Notes: generated from the sequence alone by a model not told the origin. A DNA stretch of 64,000 bases from Paucihalobacter ruber (GCF_006494535.1 NZ_VHIQ01000001.1:560736-624735); one strand, 5' to 3'. Positions 43,355 to 51,796 are shown, counted from the first letter of the stretch. Made by a program: numbers and translations.

Positions 43355-44057
43355 TGCTTTCTTTTAAGTCGTCTGCTCTTCTAATTGAAGAATCAAAATT
43401 ACCTTTTCTTTTTTGTCTGTATTCTGTAAACAAAATGCGCATATCTTCGCTCATTTTATTTTTTATTTGAGACACTTCTAAACAATTGTATTCTACTTTG
43501 CTGTATGGATCCATGCTTTTGGCAATCTCATTTTTTTCTCTATCGTCAATTCTTCCGCGTTGGTTAAGATCTTTATCAATAATAAATGCCGATGGTGTAG
43601 CCATATAGTCATCAAGTGCCTCAGATGATTTTAAACTTTCAAACAGCTGATTGATTTGATCATCGGTACCCAACACATAATGCCAGTGTTTGAGTTCTTC
43701 GTACGCCGATATGTTATTTTTAATGTCTTCTAACTTGTCTTTTGCCTGGTTAGGTAATACAGCCACCACCTGAAAGTTTTTAAACCCTTTAAATTTGTCG
43801 TAAACCAACTCCTTAAGATTTAAAGTTGCTATCATACTTTCACTTGGGTTAGCTCCTAGAAAGGTTAAAACGGTTATTTTATCCTTAAGCTGAATGATTT
43901 GATTGTCATCACTTCTAAATCCATTCAACTCCTTAACGTTTAAGTTTACTATTTCTAAGGGATTATAATTATGAGTTGAAGGATATAAAAACAACAAAAA
44001 CATCACAGGCAAAAAGAAAAGCACTCCCAGGGTGATATTGCGTTTGATATTTTTCAT
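43347..44057 (-). CDS. membrane-anchored SCO/thioredoxin-like protein without active cysteines
   Basis: The protein has 236 residues: one N-terminal anchor (about 10-27) and a domain that follows the thioredoxin/SCO order (ITVLTFLGANPSESMIATLNLKELV, then VVAVLPNQ, then a TPSAFIIDKDLNQRGRIDDR segment). Where SCO has CPxxC this protein has ANPSES, so it cannot bind copper or do thiol chemistry in the standard way. Only one Cys (192) is present. It overlaps SCO by eight bases and is the first gene of that unit. It may be a partner subunit or chaperone. Confidence 0.75.
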   Translation of the reverse strand: MKNIKRNITLGVLFFLPVMFLLFLYPSTHNYNPLEIVNLNVKELNGFRSDDNQIIQLKDKITVLTFLGANPSESMIATLNLKELVYDKFKGFKNFQVVAVLPNQAKDKLEDIKNNISAYEELKHWHYVLGTDDQINQLFESLKSSEALDDYMATPSAFIIDKDLNQRGRIDDREKNEIAKSMDPYSKVEYNCLEVSQIKNKMSEDMRILFTEYRQKRKGNFDSSIRRADDLKESNE

Positions 44058-44065
44058 AGATGATG

Positions 44066-44073
44066 CAAAATTA
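44066..44073 (-). promoter_or_regulatory. possible -7 element directly before the SCO-like gene
   Basis: The reverse strand reads TAATTTTG. It begins inside the T tract of the upstream terminator and ends nine bases before the ATG, so a transcript would be almost leaderless. There is no -33 match, because the terminator stem occupies that place. Confidence 0.3.
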
Positions 44074-44098
44074 AAAAAAGACGACCTTAAGTCGTCTC
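44072..44098 (-). terminator. terminator after the oxidase subunit IV gene
   Basis: On the reverse strand AGACGAC and GTCGTCT pair over seven bases with a five-base loop and are followed by seven T. It separates the cyoE-cox unit from the SCO unit. Confidence 0.88.
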
Positions 44099-44132
44099 TA
44101 TTTTATGAATGATTAACAATCAAAATGTTTTT

Positions 44133-44513
44133 TTAAAAGTCTCGTTTTACGAATTCTTCATCATAGACATCGAATACATAGCCACCTTCCTGTAATAAAA
44201 TAAAAATCAAGTAGGAGATTAGGAAAACTGCGGTCCAGACCACCGCACGTCTTAAACCGGCAGTTTCATCGCGCATGTGCATAAAATCCCAAGTGATGTA
44301 GTATGCTTTTACAATTGTAAGGATGATGAATATCCAGTTTAATAATTTCATGCCTCCCACTACCGTCATAAGTGATGCCGGTTTGTAAATACCTAATACC
44401 ACCTCAACTGCAGTTACTATGGAAAGTAAAATTAAAACACCCCAAATTTTTTGAGTGTTAGATTTAAACTTTATAAGACCTCTTAATATTTCTAATTTGT
44501 GTGCGTGTGCCAT
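44133..44513 (-). CDS. cytochrome c oxidase subunit IV family protein
   Basis: The 126-residue protein has three hydrophobic helices (about 20-40, 50-70, 90-110) and ends in a charged tail. The middle KAYYITWDFMHMRDE is characteristic of the bacterial subunit IV (COX4_pro) family, a small stabilising subunit. It follows a subunit III gene and is the last gene before the terminator. Confidence 0.9.
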   Translation of the reverse strand: MAHAHKLEILRGLIKFKSNTQKIWGVLILLSIVTAVEVVLGIYKPASLMTVVGGMKLLNWIFIILTIVKAYYITWDFMHMRDETAGLRRAVVWTAVFLISYLIFILLQEGGYVFDVYDEEFVKRDF

Positions 44514-44531
44514 TTTTTAAATAAATTCGAA

Positions 44532-45533
44532 TTAAACCAAATAGAAGAATGTAAATACAAATACCCAGACTAAATCCACAAAGTGCCAGTAAAGTCCAAC
44601 CTTTTCAACCATTTCGTAGCTGCCTCTTCTCTCGTATGTACCGATTAACACATTAAAAAAGATAATAATATTAAATACCACGCCCGAAAAAACGTGGAAT
44701 CCGTGAAAACCGGTGATAAAGAAAAAGAAATCGGCAAATAAGGCGGTGCCGTATTCATTAGCTCTTAAGTTAGCGCCTTCAACAACAACTTTGCCATTAT
44801 CTTTAATAGCTTTTAAAGACTCTTCTCTTGATAATATAGTTTTGTGGCCTTCTTCATTTATAATTTGAGTTCTTACCAAAATGTTGGGGTTGGCTTCCAA
44901 ACCGCTGTAAACCTCATCTACCGTGTAGTTTGGCAACGTACCTTCTGATCTGTACCAAATACCTGTTTTTCTCTGATCTTGAACGCGCACTCTTTCACCT
45001 GCTTGGGTAAAGTCGGCAATAGCCACTCGTTTAAAGACTTGTTCACCATCTTTTTCTACATATTCGCCAAACTGAAGAATATTTCCACCTTGTGTTTGCA
45101 CTGCTCCGTAATCACCTTTGATAAAGGTTGCCCATTCCCAAGCTTGCGAGCCAACGAATATCGCACCAAAAATGATGGTTAAAAAGAGATATATGGAAAC
45201 TTTTGATTTGTTCATATTATGACCTGCATCAACGGCTAATACCATGGTTACAGATGATATAATTAAAATAAAGGTCATAAACGCCACATAAATCATTGGC
45301 AATTCTTGTCCGTGTAAAAATGGTACGTGGGTGAATACCTCATCGGCTATTGGCCATGAATCAATAAATTTAAATCTTGAAAAGCCATAGGCTGCCAAAA
45401 AGCCCGAAAAAGTTAAGGCATCTGATACAATAAAAAACCACATCATTAGTTTGCCGTAACTTGCCTTAAACGGCTCGTTACCGCCACCCCAAGTTTTTTC
45501 TGCCGTACCAGTGCTTGCAATAGAAGTATCCAT
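44532..45533 (-). CDS. cytochrome c oxidase subunit III with large polar insertion
   Basis: The 333-residue protein is a heme-copper oxidase subunit III; C-terminal helices with FHGFHVFSGVVFNI and YWHFVDLVWVFVF are diagnostic. Between the third and fourth helices (about residues 132-245) is a polar insertion of some 110 residues (VEKDGEQVFKRVAIADFTQ, then VYSGLEANPNILVRTQ) that ordinary subunit III proteins of 190-270 residues lack. It should lie on one membrane face and could bind a partner. It is the larger of two subunit III genes in this operon. Confidence 0.93.
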   Translation of the reverse strand: MDTSIASTGTAEKTWGGGNEPFKASYGKLMMWFFIVSDALTFSGFLAAYGFSRFKFIDSWPIADEVFTHVPFLHGQELPMIYVAFMTFILIISSVTMVLAVDAGHNMNKSKVSIYLFLTIIFGAIFVGSQAWEWATFIKGDYGAVQTQGGNILQFGEYVEKDGEQVFKRVAIADFTQAGERVRVQDQRKTGIWYRSEGTLPNYTVDEVYSGLEANPNILVRTQIINEEGHKTILSREESLKAIKDNGKVVVEGANLRANEYGTALFADFFFFITGFHGFHVFSGVVFNIIIFFNVLIGTYERRGSYEMVEKVGLYWHFVDLVWVFVFTFFYLV

Positions 45534-45577
45534 AGAAATTGATTAGGTTAAATTTTGGACAAAAATAAGGATTTAAT

Positions 45578-46159
45578 TTATTTAAAGAAATATAAAAAGA
45601 AAAACAGATACACCCATAAAATATCCACAAAGTGCCAAAAAGTTGCTGCAAGTTCAAAACCGAGCATATTTTGTGGATTGTATTTTTTTCTAAGTTGATT
45701 AATTAATACCACCAATAAGCATATTAACCCAACTACAACGTGCAATACATGCACAAAAGCGATTAAAAAAATGTAAGACATGGTGACATTACTTGTTGGA
45801 CCTGTAAAGTGATACCCTTGAGAAACAATTTCATCGAAACCACTAATCTGATTAACTATAAAATAAACCCCCAACGCAAATGTTATAACAAGAAAAATAG
45901 TAGTCAGTTGCAGTTTATTTTCTTTAAGTGCTTTCTTAGAAAGAATCATGGTAACACTACTGGCTATAATTACGAAAACACTTATGAGAAATGGTTGCGG
46001 TAAAACAAAATCAGAGAGCCAGTCTTTTCTGGTACTACTCACTATAAAAGCGCTGGTCCAGCCGGCAAATGACATAATTAGTGATACAATGCCAAACCAA
46101 AGCATCATTTTTTTTGCTCTGGCCAATTTTTCCTGGTCTGTTCCCTGAGTTAAATCCAT
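45578..46159 (-). CDS. cytochrome c oxidase subunit III, short copy
   Basis: The 193-residue protein has five helices and the family end TFWHFVDILWVYLFFFLYFFK, with an earlier FVHVLHVVVGLICL helix. It is the compact form of subunit III. It ends 44 bases before the long subunit III gene, and the cyoE stop precedes it by two bases. Subunits I and II are not in the window; in many Flavobacteriia they are encoded with alternative complex III elsewhere. Confidence 0.93.
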   Translation of the reverse strand: MDLTQGTDQEKLARAKKMMLWFGIVSLIMSFAGWTSAFIVSSTRKDWLSDFVLPQPFLISVFVIIASSVTMILSKKALKENKLQLTTIFLVITFALGVYFIVNQISGFDEIVSQGYHFTGPTSNVTMSYIFLIAFVHVLHVVVGLICLLVVLINQLRKKYNPQNMLGFELAATFWHFVDILWVYLFFFLYFFK

Positions 46160-46161
46160 AT

Positions 46162-47055
46162 CTATATAAACTTGTCTATAACGTAAACTATTTGTAATAA
46201 TGTAATGTATAAAACACTAGACAGCATTAATTGTTTAGCTGCCTGAGTGCTTCGTTTTTTAAACAACTCAAATGCATAATAAAGCATTACCAATCCAAGT
46301 GCCAATACAATAATAGCAGCTACTATCGAGAGTTTTAAATCGCCGGTTATTCCAAAAGCAGGCAAAACAGAGACAATGATAGTCCAGATGGTATAGGCTA
46401 TAATTTGTAAAGCTGTGCCTTTATCTTGCTTTTTGGTTGGTAACATTAAAAATCCACCTTTTTTATAATCGTCATAAAGTAACCAACCAATAGCCCAAAA
46501 GTGTGGAAACTGCCAAAAAAATTGTAAAGCAAACAAAGTTCCCGGTTCAATACCAAACTGGTCTCTTGCGGCAACCCAACCCAACATAAAAGGAATAGCT
46601 CCCGGAATGGCACCAACAAATACAGCAAATGGGGTTTTGGTTTTTAAGGGTGTGTAAACACTGGTATATAAAAAAATGCTAATTGCGCCATACATGGCGG
46701 TTCTTGGGTTGATAATGTAAAGAGCTATAATACCTAAAACCGTAAATGTAACAGCAATAGTAAAGGCAGTAGACACTTGCATTCTACCTGCAGGAATGGG
46801 ACGATTTTTAGTGCGATTCATAAGCGCGTCTAAATCTCGTTCAATAATTTGATTATAGGCGTTAGATGCGCCTACCATAAAGTAGCCGCCAAAACACAAC
46901 AGGATAATTGTAGTTATATCAATTGAATAAGCGCCTAAAAGATAACCCGCCACAGACGAAAAAACCACACTCAATGACAATCTCATCTTTGTGATTTCTT
47001 TGAAATCAGAAACTATGTTACTTAAAGTTAATGGGTGTTTTGCGGTACTCAACAT
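46162..47055 (-). CDS. cyoE: protoheme IX farnesyltransferase (heme O synthase)
   Basis: This UbiA-family prenyltransferase adds farnesyl to heme b to make heme O, the precursor of heme A for oxidases. The 297-residue protein has the two Asp motifs of the family: NAYNQIIERDLDALMNRTKNRPIP, and the later DDYKKGGF loop. It has about nine membrane helices. It is the first gene of the oxidase operon, with a good promoter directly upstream. Confidence 0.96.
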   Translation of the reverse strand: MLSTAKHPLTLSNIVSDFKEITKMRLSLSVVFSSVAGYLLGAYSIDITTIILLCFGGYFMVGASNAYNQIIERDLDALMNRTKNRPIPAGRMQVSTAFTIAVTFTVLGIIALYIINPRTAMYGAISIFLYTSVYTPLKTKTPFAVFVGAIPGAIPFMLGWVAARDQFGIEPGTLFALQFFWQFPHFWAIGWLLYDDYKKGGFLMLPTKKQDKGTALQIIAYTIWTIIVSVLPAFGITGDLKLSIVAAIIVLALGLVMLYYAFELFKKRSTQAAKQLMLSSVLYITLLQIVYVIDKFI

Positions 47056-47084
47056 GCAATTAATTAACGCTTTTAATAAAGGTG

Positions 47085-47115
47085 CAAAGATACTTCATAA
47101 ATTGATTTTCACCAA
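47085..47115 (-). promoter_or_regulatory. promoter of the cyoE-cox operon
   Basis: On the reverse strand TTG, 20 bases, TATCTTTG match both promoter halves. The -7 element ends 30 bases before the cyoE ATG. Confidence 0.8.
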
Positions 47116-47131
47116 TGTTATAAAATGTTAA

Positions 47132-49255
47132 TTAAAAGTCAATATGCCAATTAAATAAATCGGTTCTTAGACCAACTGTAAACCAAACGGTGTTGCTTCT
47201 TAATGTGGTAGTTGTTTCTTGAAGCGGATCAAAATTTCGATAACTTATATTAGTGAAAAGTCTCAAGTTACTAGACGGATTCAAAATATATCCTGCCTGT
47301 AACTCGCCATGAAAAACTGAAGTGGTATTACCTTGTGCTACTTTGATGTTGGTGTCGCCAATACGCTCTTGTTCCCTTCTATAAATGTTACCTCCGTAGT
47401 TGAAATTATTATCGTCTGTATTAAAATCAAAGCCGCGTTCACCTAAAATAAATTTAACATCGGCAAACCATCTTTCATAATTATACCTACCTATTAAAAT
47501 GGCTTCTCTAAAATTGGCGCCCCATAAATGTGCCATGGGTTGATTGTTATGCGCATAGTTGAGCACAATGGTGTTATGAGAGTATGTGTAAGGTCTTACC
47601 TGATTGAATTCAAACTGAAGCAGCAGGTTATCAACCTTAAAAGCATTGTAGTATTTAACACCCAACTGATAACCAAATTTATTTTTCCAGCTTTGATTTC
47701 CTGCAGTTACATCGTCTAAAGAAAACTCATCTAAGATAAACTGTCCGTAAGCATTTACTGCATTACTAAACTTATACTTACCAGAAAGTCCTATCAAAGC
47801 ATTACCTGCGGCTTGCCCGGTGGCAAACTCTATCGCTCGATAAAAAATTATTGGGTTTAAATAGTTAATGTCAAAACCTCTACCATTGCTATTATCCCAG
47901 ATTACAGATTCAAAAACACCTAAATTAAGACGTTTTGAAACATTCCAGCTTAAATAATGATTGGCCATATATTTTCCCAAAAAAGCACCGTCAACTACAA
48001 CTTCGGGCCTTACATCGTTTAACCACATCCAGGTATTTGTGTATTTAATCTTCCAAAAGGACGTGTTTAATTTTAAAAACGGATGTGGACTAGACACATC
48101 GCTTAACAATAAAGATCTGTAGCCATCACCTATAAAATTTTTCCCGTATCCAAACTGAACATTCAAAAAATTAGCCGGCGAATAAGACAAGTAAGCCTCC
48201 GCAACAGGATAATCATAGGCCGAAGTTTTAAATCGTTTGGCAATGCCTCTGCCGGGAATTATGGCCGGATCAGGACCAAAACCTCTCAAACTTTCGGCGT
48301 ATTCATTAAAATATTGTGCAAACCGACCTTGACTTTCAAAAACCGAGGTATAAAAGTTAAACTTTTTACCCAAACCACCTTGAATTAAGAGCCCGCGCGT
48401 ATTATTAAAGGTAGAACTAAAATCGGCTTCGGTATCTTTGCCAACTTGTAAGTCAAAAATTGGATCGATGGTAAACCAATAATCTTCACCTTGTACTTGT
48501 ACCAGATTTTCATTCCAGAATTTACGCCCTAACCATGTTGATTTTTCTTTGGCCAAAGCCGTTCTTTCGGCTTCGATATTGTAATATGGCTGCACATCGG
48601 CAAATAAAAATGGTTTTGAAGCTGTGTGACTATTGGTGCCAATAGCGTTCATATTAGCATCAAACCTTGCGTAATAACTATGCGTAAAAGGAATATTTAA
48701 TTGACTCGATGTTTGTAAACTTTGATACGGTACCAGGCTGTCATTAACTGCTTCAAACTCCTTTAAGCTTTCAGGATTTATATTGTAATATTGTTTGATA
48801 TCCTGAGTTTCATTTGTTAATTCAGCCCCTCCAGCAATTTGTGATGGCAGTTCATTTTCAAAAGGTATATTAATAACAATAGAATATTGATAAAATGTTG
48901 GTTTACCGTTATATCGCCCGGGTTGAACCGGTGGCAGGTTTTCAAATACTCTTTTGGCTTCTGTTTTTAATTCATCATAAATGGCATCTGCATAGATAAA
49001 TTTAAAGGCGCCTTCTTTGTCTACTTCAAATAATACTTTTACGTCTCCCTTGTAATTATTTTGTTGAACAGCTTCAGGTACTACAAAATTTTCTTTTATT
49101 TGTTGAAGTAATTGCTGCTTAAAGCATTTTTTTAACTGCGTAAAATCGACTTTTTGACAAGCTTCAAAAATCGGCGGTTGTTCTAAACTTTCAATATTTT
49201 GGGCAAAAAGCACACTTTGAAAAAACATTAAAGAAACTAATAGATACTTTGTCAT
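47132..49255 (-). CDS. remB: RemB-like gliding motility outer-membrane protein with TonB-like N-terminal domain
   Basis: The 707-residue protein has a signal peptide (about 1-18), then at about 25-132 a domain that follows the TonB C-terminal fold: a two-cysteine start (ACQ...KKCF), NNYKGDVKVLFEVDKEGAF, VFENLPPVQPGRYNGKP. The rest looks like an outer-membrane barrel with many aromatic strands, ending WHIDF. The name RemB rests on pattern, length and position: as I recall, F. johnsoniae has sprA, then remB four genes later, with gcvH, vanZ and tonB between, as here. RemB is needed for gliding there. The two genes upstream encode TonB proteins with the same C-terminal domain. Confidence 0.65.
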   Translation of the reverse strand: MTKYLLVSLMFFQSVLFAQNIESLEQPPIFEACQKVDFTQLKKCFKQQLLQQIKENFVVPEAVQQNNYKGDVKVLFEVDKEGAFKFIYADAIYDELKTEAKRVFENLPPVQPGRYNGKPTFYQYSIVINIPFENELPSQIAGGAELTNETQDIKQYYNINPESLKEFEAVNDSLVPYQSLQTSSQLNIPFTHSYYARFDANMNAIGTNSHTASKPFLFADVQPYYNIEAERTALAKEKSTWLGRKFWNENLVQVQGEDYWFTIDPIFDLQVGKDTEADFSSTFNNTRGLLIQGGLGKKFNFYTSVFESQGRFAQYFNEYAESLRGFGPDPAIIPGRGIAKRFKTSAYDYPVAEAYLSYSPANFLNVQFGYGKNFIGDGYRSLLLSDVSSPHPFLKLNTSFWKIKYTNTWMWLNDVRPEVVVDGAFLGKYMANHYLSWNVSKRLNLGVFESVIWDNSNGRGFDINYLNPIIFYRAIEFATGQAAGNALIGLSGKYKFSNAVNAYGQFILDEFSLDDVTAGNQSWKNKFGYQLGVKYYNAFKVDNLLLQFEFNQVRPYTYSHNTIVLNYAHNNQPMAHLWGANFREAILIGRYNYERWFADVKFILGERGFDFNTDDNNFNYGGNIYRREQERIGDTNIKVAQGNTTSVFHGELQAGYILNPSSNLRLFTNISYRNFDPLQETTTTLRSNTVWFTVGLRTDLFNWHIDF

Positions 49256-49352
49256 TTATCTCAAGCATTGAAAACGGCTGAAAGATACCATTTTTTCAAA
49301 ACTCTAACAGATAAATTTGAAAAATTGAGTTGTTAAAGCTTTACAATTCAAA

Positions 49353-50111
49353 CTAATTTATCACAAACTTAATTGGCAAGGCATACTTAACATTTACCGG
49401 TTTGCCGTTGTGTTTTCCCGGAGTCATCATTGGAACTTTATTTAATACCCTGATAGTTTCTTTCTCTAAAGCCGGGTGTGGTGCTCTTGTTTCTATTTCA
49501 ACCACATTACCATTATTGTCTATTTTAAATTGAACACCAATTACTTGTTTTCCGTTTAATCCGTAGTCTTGAGCTAAATTGGTGTTGAAATTCTTTTGAA
49601 TAATTTTATGTATGTTATCCGACAAACATTTTCGTTGTTCTTCATTGGTTTGAAGGTGCTCACATCCCGGAAATACCGGCACTTTTTCAACCATAATTAT
49701 GGACATATCCTCAGGAGGTAAAACAACATGAATATCGCCGGGTTTTAATTCTTCACCATTATCTATAGGTTGGTTTTCAATTACCGATTCTCCTTGAGCA
49801 GTATCGTCGATGGCATTCACAGATGTCGTTAAAACTCTGGATTTATTTGGTTTGGGTTTTGGAGCCTCTACAATAGGCTCTATATAAACTTTAAATGGTT
49901 CGGTTGGTAATTCAAAATTGTCATCGGTTACTTTAGCGAGATTATTTTCTGAAATAATAGTTGAGCTTAATGAAAATTCAAAGGCAAAATAGGCCGTTAG
50001 TAAACAAATTATCAATCCAATTTGGAAGTAAACTATACTGCTTTTGTTAAGATTTAAATCATTCTTTTTTGAAGATGATTTAGCGGTTTTCGAGGAATTT
50101 GGTGTTATCAT
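49353..50111 (-). CDS. energy transducer TonB
   Basis: The 252-residue protein has a Lys-rich cytoplasmic start, one membrane helix (about 28-50), a Pro/Lys linker (EAPKPKPNK) and a C-terminal TonB domain (about 140-252) with a conserved Cys pair (FPGCEHL and RKCLSDN) and the TonB box-binding end VNVKYALPIKFVIN. It would pass proton-motive energy to outer-membrane receptors. A -7 element stands between it and the terminator of the upstream tonB gene, so it can be transcribed alone. No ExbB/ExbD genes are nearby. Confidence 0.93.
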   Translation of the reverse strand: MITPNSSKTAKSSSKKNDLNLNKSSIVYFQIGLIICLLTAYFAFEFSLSSTIISENNLAKVTDDNFELPTEPFKVYIEPIVEAPKPKPNKSRVLTTSVNAIDDTAQGESVIENQPIDNGEELKPGDIHVVLPPEDMSIIMVEKVPVFPGCEHLQTNEEQRKCLSDNIHKIIQKNFNTNLAQDYGLNGKQVIGVQFKIDNNGNVVEIETRAPHPALEKETIRVLNKVPMMTPGKHNGKPVNVKYALPIKFVIN

Positions 50112-50148
50112 AATATTGAAGATTAATAGATTATTAAATCAATACCAA

Positions 50149-50156
50149 CAAACGTA
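50149..50156 (-). promoter_or_regulatory. TAnnTTTG -7 element for the second tonB gene
   Basis: The reverse strand reads TACGTTTG, 37 bases before the ATG at 50111 and just past the upstream terminator. The place of a -33 element is taken by the terminator stem. Confidence 0.45.
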
Positions 50157-50162
50157 CCAAAA

Positions 50163-50193
50163 TAAAAAAGGGTCGTTTAAAACGACCCTTTAA
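50163..50193 (-). terminator. terminator between the two tonB genes
   Basis: AAAGGGTCGTTT and AAACGACCCTTT pair almost end to end, and the reverse strand then has six T. It is 20 bases past the stop of the gene at 50213. Confidence 0.92.
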
Positions 50194-50212
50194 TTTATCT
50201 TTTAAATAAAAT

Positions 50213-50935
50213 TTAATCTTGAACCTGGAAGATAATAGGTAAAGAGTATTGTACAGTTACAGACTTACCACGCTGTTTTCCGGGTTGCATCTGAGGAAGT
50301 TTACTAATTACTCTTGCTGCCTCTCTTTCTAACCCGGGATGCGGAGCTCTTGACTTAACGTCGGTGATATTACCGTTTTTGTCAATTTTAAAAATCACAC
50401 TAATTCTTTGACGACCAGATAATCCCAAATCACCAGCTAACTCAGTATTGAAGTTTTTATTTACATGTTGAGTTATCTTTTCAGACATACATTGTTTTTT
50501 GGCCTCATTTCCACTTTTATTCTCACAACCGGGAAAAACAGGTACATTTTCAATAACTGCGAAAGGTACCTCGATGTCTTCTTCTACTTCCTCAACAACC
50601 ACATCTTGTACTTCTACAATTTTAGTATCCATTTCTGTTTCAGTAGACTCAATTATTGTTTCTTCAATTTCCTCGTCATCGTCAACCACTTCAATTTCTT
50701 CGGGAGCTGCCGGTGGGGGTGGCGGTGGCGGTGGTGTTTGAATTTGCTCGGTTAATGGAATTTCTTCTTCAATTTCATCACCTAAATCTAACAAACCAAT
50801 ATCAATACCAGATTTATCGTAAGTTTTGAAATTAATTGCGCCATACGTTAATAATAACACAATTGTTAGGCCAACAGCGAAATAGAGTGCGCTGTTTCTA
50901 CCAATGTCGGCTTTTGGATTTTTTTTCGGCTCCAT
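50213..50935 (-). CDS. energy transducer TonB, proline- and glutamate-rich linker
   Basis: The protein has 240 residues with a membrane helix at about 17-34, eight consecutive Pro at 68-75, a strongly acidic linker (about 79-125) and a C-terminal TonB domain with the same Cys pair (FPGCENK and KQCMSEK) as the neighbouring gene. The C-terminal domains of the two proteins are very similar, but the linkers are not: this one is acidic, the other mixed. It therefore looks like an old tandem duplication in which the periplasmic linker has changed. Confidence 0.94.
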   Translation of the reverse strand: MEPKKNPKADIGRNSALYFAVGLTIVLLLTYGAINFKTYDKSGIDIGLLDLGDEIEEEIPLTEQIQTPPPPPPPPAAPEEIEVVDDDEEIEETIIESTETEMDTKIVEVQDVVVEEVEEDIEVPFAVIENVPVFPGCENKSGNEAKKQCMSEKITQHVNKNFNTELAGDLGLSGRQRISVIFKIDKNGNITDVKSRAPHPGLEREAARVISKLPQMQPGKQRGKSVTVQYSLPIIFQVQD

Positions 50936-50999
50936 AATTATAAAGTTTTATTAGGGTTGCTAAAATAACCAATAAATAATTTAATATACAAATGTTATT

Positions 51000-51383
51000 T
51001 TAATTTAACTTCAATTTATATAGACCCCTGACTAGGAAATATCCTATAATTACGCCTATACCATTTGCAAAAATATCGAAGATATCAAAGGTTCTATCGG
51101 TATTCAATACTTTTTGAAGTACTTCAAGAACTGTGCCGTAAGCAAAGCTAACTATCATTGCTATCCAAACAGCACTTTTAACATTGGCTTTTTGTAGAAA
51201 ATTAAACAATACAATAACAAAAACCGTATAAGCCAGGGCATGAAAAATTTTGTCATCATGACCGGTATTAATCTCGGGTAAATTATGCAGTGAAACTAGG
51301 CTTAAAACAGTAATTAGAACTACATAACATATTAATAAAGGTAAAGCAAAACGACTAAGCGTTGATAATAGCTTTGTAATCAT
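51000..51383 (-). CDS. VanZ-family membrane protein
   Basis: The 127-residue protein has four helices and the VanZ pattern DKIFHALAYTVFVIVLFNF with a later FAYGTVLEVLQ and DIFANGIGVIIGYF. VanZ of Gram-positive bacteria gives low-level teicoplanin resistance; members in Bacteroidota have no known role. Its start overlaps the end of gcvH by 29 bases, so the two are co-transcribed. Confidence 0.9.
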   Translation of the reverse strand: MITKLLSTLSRFALPLLICYVVLITVLSLVSLHNLPEINTGHDDKIFHALAYTVFVIVLFNFLQKANVKSAVWIAMIVSFAYGTVLEVLQKVLNTDRTFDIFDIFANGIGVIIGYFLVRGLYKLKLN

Positions 51384-51735
51384 CAGCGCTAAGCAAATTA
51401 TCTATTTCTGAGCTATCTGAGAACTTCAGTTTTACCATCCAGCCTTCGCCGTACGGATCTGTATTTACCTTTTCAGGCTCGTCTTGTAAAGCTTCGTTAA
51501 ATTCTATTATTTCACCAGATAAAGGCAAGAATAAATCCGAAACTGTCTTTACTGCTTCAACGGTTCCAAAAACATCTTCGGCATCTAATGTTTCATCTAC
51601 AGTTTCAACTTCAACATAGACAATATCTCCCAATTCGCTTTGAGCAAAATCGGTGATACCAATAATTGCAATGTCTCCTTCAATTTTTACCCACTCGTGG
51701 TCTTTAGTGTACTTTAAATCTGATGGTACTTTCAT
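51355..51735 (-). CDS. gcvH: glycine cleavage system H protein
   Basis: The H protein carries the lipoyl arm between the other enzymes of glycine cleavage. The 126 residues have the expected fold, with lipoyl-acceptor Lys63 in VEAVKTVSDL and a start reading YTKDHEWVKIEGDIAIIGITDFAQ. No gcvP or gcvT is in the window. It has its own promoter match and overlaps vanZ at its end. Confidence 0.97.
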   Translation of the reverse strand: MKVPSDLKYTKDHEWVKIEGDIAIIGITDFAQSELGDIVYVEVETVDETLDAEDVFGTVEAVKTVSDLFLPLSGEIIEFNEALQDEPEKVNTDPYGEGWMVKLKFSDSSEIDNLLSADDYKAIINA

Positions 51736-51763
51736 TTTTAGAAATTAAATTAATTAAGCAGTA

Positions 51764-51790
51764 CAAATGTAAAATTTTAAAGTAATGCAA
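51764..51790 (-). promoter_or_regulatory. promoter before gcvH
   Basis: On the reverse strand TTG, 16 bases, TACATTTG; the -7 half is exact, and the spacing is one base shorter than the usual range. It lies 29 bases before the gcvH ATG, in the gap after sprA. Confidence 0.55.
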
Positions 51791-51796
51791 TAAAGA

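Noticed and set aside
50465-50755. Forward frames opposite the Pro/Glu-rich part of tonB
   Set aside because: Low-complexity repeats on the coding strand give long open frames on the other strand; no independent support.
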